A DNA stretch of 64,000 nucleotides from OLB6 sp964467455. GTDB lineage: Bacteria; Bacteroidota; Ignavibacteria; Kapaibacteriales; Kapaibacteriaceae. Shown piece after piece: positions 59,979-64,000 of the stretch (positions are counted from its first letter, which is position 1; each line of letters starts with the position of its first letter). A program made the position numbers and the translations under genes. The stretch covers positions 1 through 64,000 of the forward strand of contig CAYXQJ010000019.1 in the NCBI GenBank assembly GCA_964467455.1, written 5' to 3'. Below the pieces are notes generated by a model. The model worked only from the letters and a program-made list of their open reading frames with translations. It was not told the DNA's origin and searched no databases.

Positions 59979-60392
59979 ATGCTGAAAAAATCTATTGTGG
60001 CTTTTGCACTCGCCAATATCATGTCCTATGGGTGTGGGAGTGAATCGGCTAGAAGTGATCTTGTGTACTCCAACATTGACCGTGCTTACACACTCTGGAT
60101 ACGTGAGTACAGTGATAATGTCATTCTAGGATCGCATTGCTTTGTGCTTTATGGTGGTAATCTCATTGATTGCAGTGAAACTGATGCGATATCTATAGTT
60201 ATGCTACGCGACGATTCAGGTGAAACACAACAAAATTATCGAATGCTATTGGCATCGGAGTACCGAGAGACCGTGGCTATGCTTAATGTAAGGTATAGTC
60301 GTGATACGATTCAGATCCTCACGAATGATACGTCGTTACTGTATGAGACTGCTAACGTTTTATTAATGCGGCGTGATACGTCGGAAAGATGA
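59979..60392 (+). CDS. Putative lipoprotein, unknown function
   Basis: The 137-aa protein has a lipoprotein-like start (MLKKSIVAFALANIMSYGC) and a beta-rich remainder (CFVLYGGNLIDCSE, SIVMLRDDSGE). It is visibly more AT-rich than the core genes, which suggests recent transfer. The start is uncertain, as an in-frame start at 59892 lies inside the fragment upstream. Its end overlaps the next gene by ATGA. No family recognised. Confidence 0.55.
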   Translation: MLKKSIVAFALANIMSYGCGSESARSDLVYSNIDRAYTLWIREYSDNVILGSHCFVLYGGNLIDCSETDAISIVMLRDDSGETQQNYRMLLASEYRETVAMLNVRYSRDTIQILTNDTSLLYETANVLLMRRDTSER

Positions 60393-60697
60393 TCCTGTCA
60401 TATGATCATCTCCGATCCAATGTTCTCGGCGATGCAACATTGTGGCTGCCGTGTCAGGTAGGGGTCGAGGGGATAGCGTTCAATGGGGAAGTACAATATG
60501 AGTTAGCTATGTTCTGGAACTATGTCTTGGGAGCAATTCTCGTCGCCTCTGCCATTGCCAGTTTGCTATTGCAGCTGCGCTATAAGATCACGAGCACTAA
60601 ATGGATGATTACCGTGACCTGGATGCAAGTCGTGATGTTCGCATTATCTGCACTACTTCTGGGAATCATCCTGCTTGCAGGGCTGGTTCACGTCTGA
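60389..60697 (+). CDS. Small membrane protein, unknown function
   Basis: The protein has 102 residues with two membrane helices (FWNYVLGAILVASAIASLLL and VVMFALSALLLGIILLAGLV). Coupled by overlap (ATGA) to the putative lipoprotein gene before it. No family recognised. Confidence 0.5.
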   Translation: MILSYDHLRSNVLGDATLWLPCQVGVEGIAFNGEVQYELAMFWNYVLGAILVASAIASLLLQLRYKITSTKWMITVTWMQVVMFALSALLLGIILLAGLVHV

Positions 60698-61080
60698 GAT
60701 TATGGTGGATGCGCCGGGTATGTTTACCCCCTTTGTCGGGAGTTAAGAGACAGTCTGATCATCTGCCAACGAATTCATCCATTGCTTGCCAGGGTTTGAA
60801 AAGATGTTGTGTTCACGAATTGAGAGAATCGCGGTTGACGTTGACACGTTTACTATGCGACTTACCGCGCACCTTCGATGATCTGCAACGCGACGGGCGT
60901 GATTTGCATTGACAGACAGGGGGCAGAATGATCCGGCAAAGGTGTGTCAGTTTGCTCCGGCGGACCCTGTCAGTATCGAACGGCGGTGATTATCTTTTTG
61001 CATCGGCACGACCCTATCACTTTCCTCCGGCTGGTAGGGCGATTTTAGTCTGGCTCTTCCAACAATGCAGGAGATAAGAA
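60698..61080. other. Gap without a supported gene; IS21-like terminal repeats
   Basis: The first 240 bp hold no recognisable gene. Two related 17-mers, TGTCAGTTTGCTCCGGC (60945-60961) and TATCACTTTCCTCCGGC (61015-61031), resemble the multiple end repeats of IS21-family elements. No transposase remains nearby, so this may be one end of a lost element. Confidence 0.4.
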
Positions 61081-61653
61081 GTGTCCCGTAAGTCGAACTG
61101 GAGCATAGTTGCATTCTTTTCGTTCTTGGCTGTTGCAGTGATCGCGCACCAGCGCGGCTGTACTGGCGAGAACGGGCGAGACAGTCAAGATGTTAGCAAG
61201 CAAAAGGAGTTCTGTGTTGAGCTGTCAGTATACAAATGTGACCCAAAACTGGCGAGGGTTGGTCCAATACACATTGAAATAGATTCACGCTCTCCCATCA
61301 AGGAACTCATTGTTGAAAGATACTATAGTACTGACAGTACAAGTAGAACGATGGCTGATACACTCAGCGCAGCGGACCCTCCTGTTCGTACAATGTATTC
61401 TGACAACGCCAGGCCGTTCATTCAGCTACAGCGCGATGGTTGGACAGTTTTGACTTTTGTGGTTGATGGCGTGGGCTTCTTGAGTATCCCAATCGACGAC
61501 TTTCCATATTCACAACTAATGGTGTCAACAATACCACCACCAGGAGAGCGCAGTGCAGGGAAGTGTTATCTGCAACTGTATGCATCAAGGTGTCAGTGGA
61601 GTGATGAGGCGGCAGATTGGGACGATGTCAGCAGCGTATCAAGCGGAGAATAG
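61081..61653 (+). CDS. Membrane-anchored or secreted protein of unknown function
   Basis: The 190-aa protein has an N-terminal helix (IVAFFSFLAVAVIAHQRGC) that could be a lipoprotein or type II anchor, then a compact beta-rich domain (FCVELSVYKCDPKL, WTVLTFVVDGVGFLSIPIDD) with four further cysteines. GTG start with GGAG at 61070-61073. No family recognised. It lies between mobile-element remnants. Confidence 0.55.
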   Translation: MSRKSNWSIVAFFSFLAVAVIAHQRGCTGENGRDSQDVSKQKEFCVELSVYKCDPKLARVGPIHIEIDSRSPIKELIVERYYSTDSTSRTMADTLSAADPPVRTMYSDNARPFIQLQRDGWTVLTFVVDGVGFLSIPIDDFPYSQLMVSTIPPPGERSAGKCYLQLYASRCQWSDEAADWDDVSSVSSGE

Positions 61654-61724
61654 AACCTAAGAGTGATGTGAAAAGGAAGTAGGACCAGTCGCAAGTTGAG
61701 ATCTGGAGCCTCTTAGGAGGACTG

Positions 61725-61940
61725 ATGAGGAAGTGCAGCTATCGCGACGAGCAAATCGTTGGCATCGTGTGCCTATCGCACGCTGACGATGTGCCGACAA
61801 CATCTAAGAAATACAAGGTGTCGTCGCACACGATGTACATATGGCGGAAGAAGCACGGACGAATGGAGCCGAACAATGCCCGTGAACTTAAGCGTATCAA
61901 AGAGGTGAACGCTCGGCTGAAAATGCTGGTCACCGAGTAA
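61725..61940 (+). pseudogene. IS3-type transposase OrfA, truncated
   Basis: The 71 residues start MRKCSYRDEQIVGIVCLSHA with an HTH (PTTSKKYKVSSHTMYIWRKK) then a leucine-zipper-like ELKRIKEVNARLKMLVTE, typical of OrfA. A TAA interrupts what should continue as DLEAQVMK in the same frame, so it ends too early. AGGAGG precedes the ATG. The element is inactive. Confidence 0.85.
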
Positions 61941-62732
61941 GATCTTGAGGCCCAAGTTATGAAAGGGTTCGCGGCAAAGCGAACAACTTGCTCATTCACG
62001 GGTAGACGTCCCACAGAAACTTCAGGCAGTGGGTACGCCGCCAGTCGACGAGGTTTGCATCAACACCGTGCGTGTGTCGTGATGTGGGTCTCGAGTTCAA
62101 TGGTAAAGTATAGGCCTCGTCAATCAGCCAAGGATACTCAAGTACAGAACATCATCAGTAACGTTGTGGCGAAGCATTCGGCTTATGGTAGGCGATTGGT
62201 GTTCGGCTGGATGCGGGAGCAGGGCATGCGTGGCGTTCGGATCAACCCAATCACCATGTAGCCGCGCAAGGTATGGTGCATGGACGTCGCAGATGGTCGG
62301 TTGATGAACAGTCAAAAGAGGAATGAGCTGTTGATCAAGGATGAAGGAATGTCGTATGGCCTTAGTATTACGGTGCAGCGATAACTCAAAGGTGCTGATG
62401 TTGAGGCTGTTCGTGACGAGCAGGTCGCTCGATATGGCATGCCGAAGTACAAGCGTATCGACAACGGAGGTCAGTTCAAGCTTATGTGCTGCGACAACCG
62501 GCTAAGCGGCGGCAAGTCACACTGGCATATCATCAGCATGCGAGGCCATGGCGGAACGGCTTTGCAGAGAGCTCCGTCGGAATCATCGACGCGAGGTATT
62601 CAATTCAGGGATCTCCATGTCGCTTGCCGAAGGTCAGTCGATCTTAAACACCTTGCTGCATATGTACAACACTGATAAGCCACACAGCAACGCAACCACC
62701 GACCACCAATCACTATATTCGACAACGATGTA
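61941..62732 (+). pseudogene. IS3-type transposase OrfB remnants in several frames
   Basis: Recognisable pieces are DLEAQVMK, SAYGRRLVFGWMREQGMRG, VWCMDVADGRLMNSQ, YGMPKYKRIDNGGQF, AERLCRELRRNHRREVFN and LHMYNTDKPHSNATT, in OrfB order but in different frames with stops between. The catalytic DDE set is incomplete. It is a dead element. Confidence 0.85.
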
Positions 62733-62809
62733 ACCTACACAATGTTCTATACTGTGACTGGACCGAGCAGTCTTCCCTACATAATCCATTGCATACAGGA
62801 GATTTAGTC

Positions 62810-63571
62810 ATGGCACGCGAGAAAGGGCCGCTCGATGCCGATACTCGACATTTTATCGAGCAAAATCTGACGTGGTTGAGCGGAACGTATGATGGTGAAC
62901 AGTTTGCCGTTCGACCCATACTGACTCCCCCAATCGGAGTACCATTGTCTTCCGATCAAGACCCGCAGATCATTGCAGAAACGCTTATCAACATTGTTGC
63001 GCCTTTACTGGGACTTGATCCAGCGAAGATCCGCGTGTCGATACATTTCAACCCTCCTTCGATGATTCCCAACGAGGGGTCTTTCTTGCCCCTTATCACG
63101 GATACTGAAACACCTTCACCCGCCGGCATCTTCTTTGACAAGGATGAGGATGGCGTATACGACATCAGCTTCGCGGAGAACTTCTGTACAGCAGAAGACG
63201 AGGCCTTAGCCGTCGTTTTCCATGAGCTGTCTCATGTGAAGCTAGTTGGTGAGACCGATCCCGATCTCAATGATGAGTTCCTCACCGATCTTGCCGGGTT
63301 ATTCTTTGGAGGAGGAGTGTTCCTGGCCAACGCCTCGTTTTCCTTTCAGAAGAGTGAGCAAGGATGGGCGTATCGGTCGGCCGGATATTTCAATCAAGAG
63401 ATGTGGGCCTATGCCCTTGCTGTTCTTGCATACCTACGACAAGAGAACGTTCCAAGTTGGGTGGAGCATCTCAATGTGACATCACAACGTGACTTTCTAG
63501 AGTTTAGCGAGTGGATTTCTTACAACCAGGATAAGATGTTTCTCAGTGTACGCGAGGAAGGACAGGATTAA
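62810..63571 (+). CDS. HExxH-motif protein of unknown function
   Basis: The 253-aa protein has a metalloprotease-like HELSHVKL (VVFHELSHVKLVGETD) about two thirds along, followed by DEFLTDLAGLFFGGGVFLAN and GYFNQEMWAYALAVLAYLRQ. I have seen this combination in proteins of unknown function with a zincin-like fold; the third ligand may be the Asp/Glu of DEFLTD. AGGAG lies nine bases before the ATG. No signal peptide. It sits directly after the IS3 remnant, so it may be passenger or acquired material. Confidence 0.7.
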   Translation: MAREKGPLDADTRHFIEQNLTWLSGTYDGEQFAVRPILTPPIGVPLSSDQDPQIIAETLINIVAPLLGLDPAKIRVSIHFNPPSMIPNEGSFLPLITDTETPSPAGIFFDKDEDGVYDISFAENFCTAEDEALAVVFHELSHVKLVGETDPDLNDEFLTDLAGLFFGGGVFLANASFSFQKSEQGWAYRSAGYFNQEMWAYALAVLAYLRQENVPSWVEHLNVTSQRDFLEFSEWISYNQDKMFLSVREEGQD

Positions 63572-63683
63572 GCAAGGCGGTCTGGCCTTCTCCCGCCATA
63601 AGTTACATCAAGTATCTCGCTGTCGAAGTCCGTTTACAATCATCGACTATCGCGTGAACACCAGAACTGATGCCTATCAAATC

Positions 63684-63776
63684 AACAACGGTCTATATGC
63701 CCCGTTCGATCCAACCCAACTCCCGATTCAGCTATTGTGGGCGGTATCAGGGAATGTGGCGGTTAGGGTGCGATAG
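63684..63776 (+). pseudogene. Second orphan copy of the paralog A/B C-terminal signature
   Basis: The translation INNGLYAPFDPTQLPIQLLW and NVAVRVR, then TAG, matches the end of paralog B with a few changes. No body or NVLGE motif precedes it. It lies 112 bp after the HExxH gene. A frame open from 63546 gives a 76-aa protein but its first part is shadow. Confidence 0.75.
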
Positions 63777-63872
63777 GGGGCGGGGCAAGTACAATAGGGG
63801 AAGTGAGCTTCCCCCCCATTTGATTGACAGTGAATCGGTCTCCATTTACCATATTACACATGGAGGTCGACG

Positions 63873-64000
63873 ATGGCAAGAAAACAAGGCAGTCATCAGT
63901 ATGATGACGCATTTCGCGCACAGGCGGTGGCATTGGTCATCGATCAGAAGATGCCGGTCAGCGCGGCGGCAAAACAGGTTGGTGTTTCATATGAGACGCT
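63873..64000 (+). CDS. IS3-type transposase OrfA, cut by the window end
   Basis: Forty-two codons start MARKQGSHQYDDAFRAQAVA with an HTH (VSAAAKQVGVSYETL) typical of IS3/IS630-like OrfA. GGAGG at 63862-63866 precedes the ATG. The rest lies outside the window, so intactness is unknown. The sequence differs from the dead OrfA at 61725, so it is another element type. Confidence 0.8.
   Translation, partial: MARKQGSHQYDDAFRAQAVALVIDQKMPVSAAAKQVGVSYET

Larger units (their letters stand above)
61681..62765 (+). mobile_element. Decayed IS3-family insertion sequence
   Basis: Imperfect inverted ends are AGGACCAGTCGCA (61681-61693) and TGTGACTGGACCG (62753-62765), 10 of 13 matching when complemented. 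The interior codes for an OrfA and a broken OrfB. Element length of about 1.1 kb fits a slightly shortened IS3 (usually 1.2-1.5 kb). No target duplication was confirmed. Confidence 0.6.

Noticed and set aside
63546..63683. N-terminal part of a 76-aa frame before the second orphan signature
   Set aside because: The first 40 codons overlap the end of the HExxH gene in another frame and show no similarity to anything; only the last part is real homology.

Overview
The window looks like a chromosomal piece of a Gram-negative member of the Bacteroidota/Chlorobiota group, most plausibly an Ignavibacteria/Kapaibacteria-type lineage. The reasons are: a PorV-family protein beside a GWxTD-domain protein and a giant secreted protein; several proteins ending in type IX secretion (T9SS)-like C-terminal domains; a BatA-type VWA protein; a DUF3098 membrane protein; a SprE/PorW-like lipoprotein; and promoter-like boxes matching the Bacteroidota consensus TAnnTTTG. 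GC content looks moderately high (estimated by eye). The lineage is inference. I see no rRNA, tRNA or CRISPR array.

Layout. 0.1-5.9 kb: lnt, two M16 peptidase-family genes (one active, one lacking the zinc motif and fused to a LolA-like domain) and a Yip1-like membrane protein. 6.0-19.9 kb: an ECF sigma factor with an unusual anti-sigma protein ending like an outer-membrane barrel, then a secretion block (T9SS-cargo protein, TonB-dependent receptor, 1415-aa secreted protein, PorV-like protein, GWxTD protein). 19.9-28.6 kb: a tightly packed run of a lipid A-type acyltransferase, an RluB-type pseudouridine synthase, a BatA/VWA protein, a J-domain protein, an M61 peptidase with PDZ domain and a PorW-like TPR lipoprotein. 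28.6-36.2 kb: clpS, a CADD-family protein (predicted self-sacrificing p-aminobenzoate synthase), a class II amidotransferase coupled to a lone nuoL, an SRAP protein, two thioredoxin-fold proteins and a disordered pentapeptide-repeat protein. 36-46 kb: lysA with DUF1232, a second TonB receptor, DUF3098, two Crp/Fnr regulators, a DsbA/FrnE-like protein, one decaying membrane-protein gene and a TPR protein. 46.2-50.7 kb: an ABC ATPase and an ABC-2 permease fused to an M1 aminopeptidase.

50.7-64 kb is the accessory part. Two paralogous secreted proteins flank an opposite-strand pair of photolyase-family genes (FeS-type and CRY-DASH-like). Two tandem FGE-fold lipoproteins follow, then orphan small genes, a wrecked IS3 element, IS21-like terminal repeats, a HExxH protein and the start of another IS3-type transposase. 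The C-terminal signature of the secreted paralogs recurs twice more as orphan fragments.

Two cross-cutting patterns stand out. First, short degenerate tandem repeats lie between genes, form the stop codons of three genes, and are inserted in frame into coding sequences at linker positions (Lnt, M61 peptidase, permease-M1 fusion, RluB tail, 394-aa repeat protein). Second, six genes have a TAnnTT-type -7 box 3-5 nt before the ATG, predicting leaderless transcripts. These two patterns, the anti-sigma/barrel fusion, the CADD enzyme and the four-fold C-terminal signature are the best leads.
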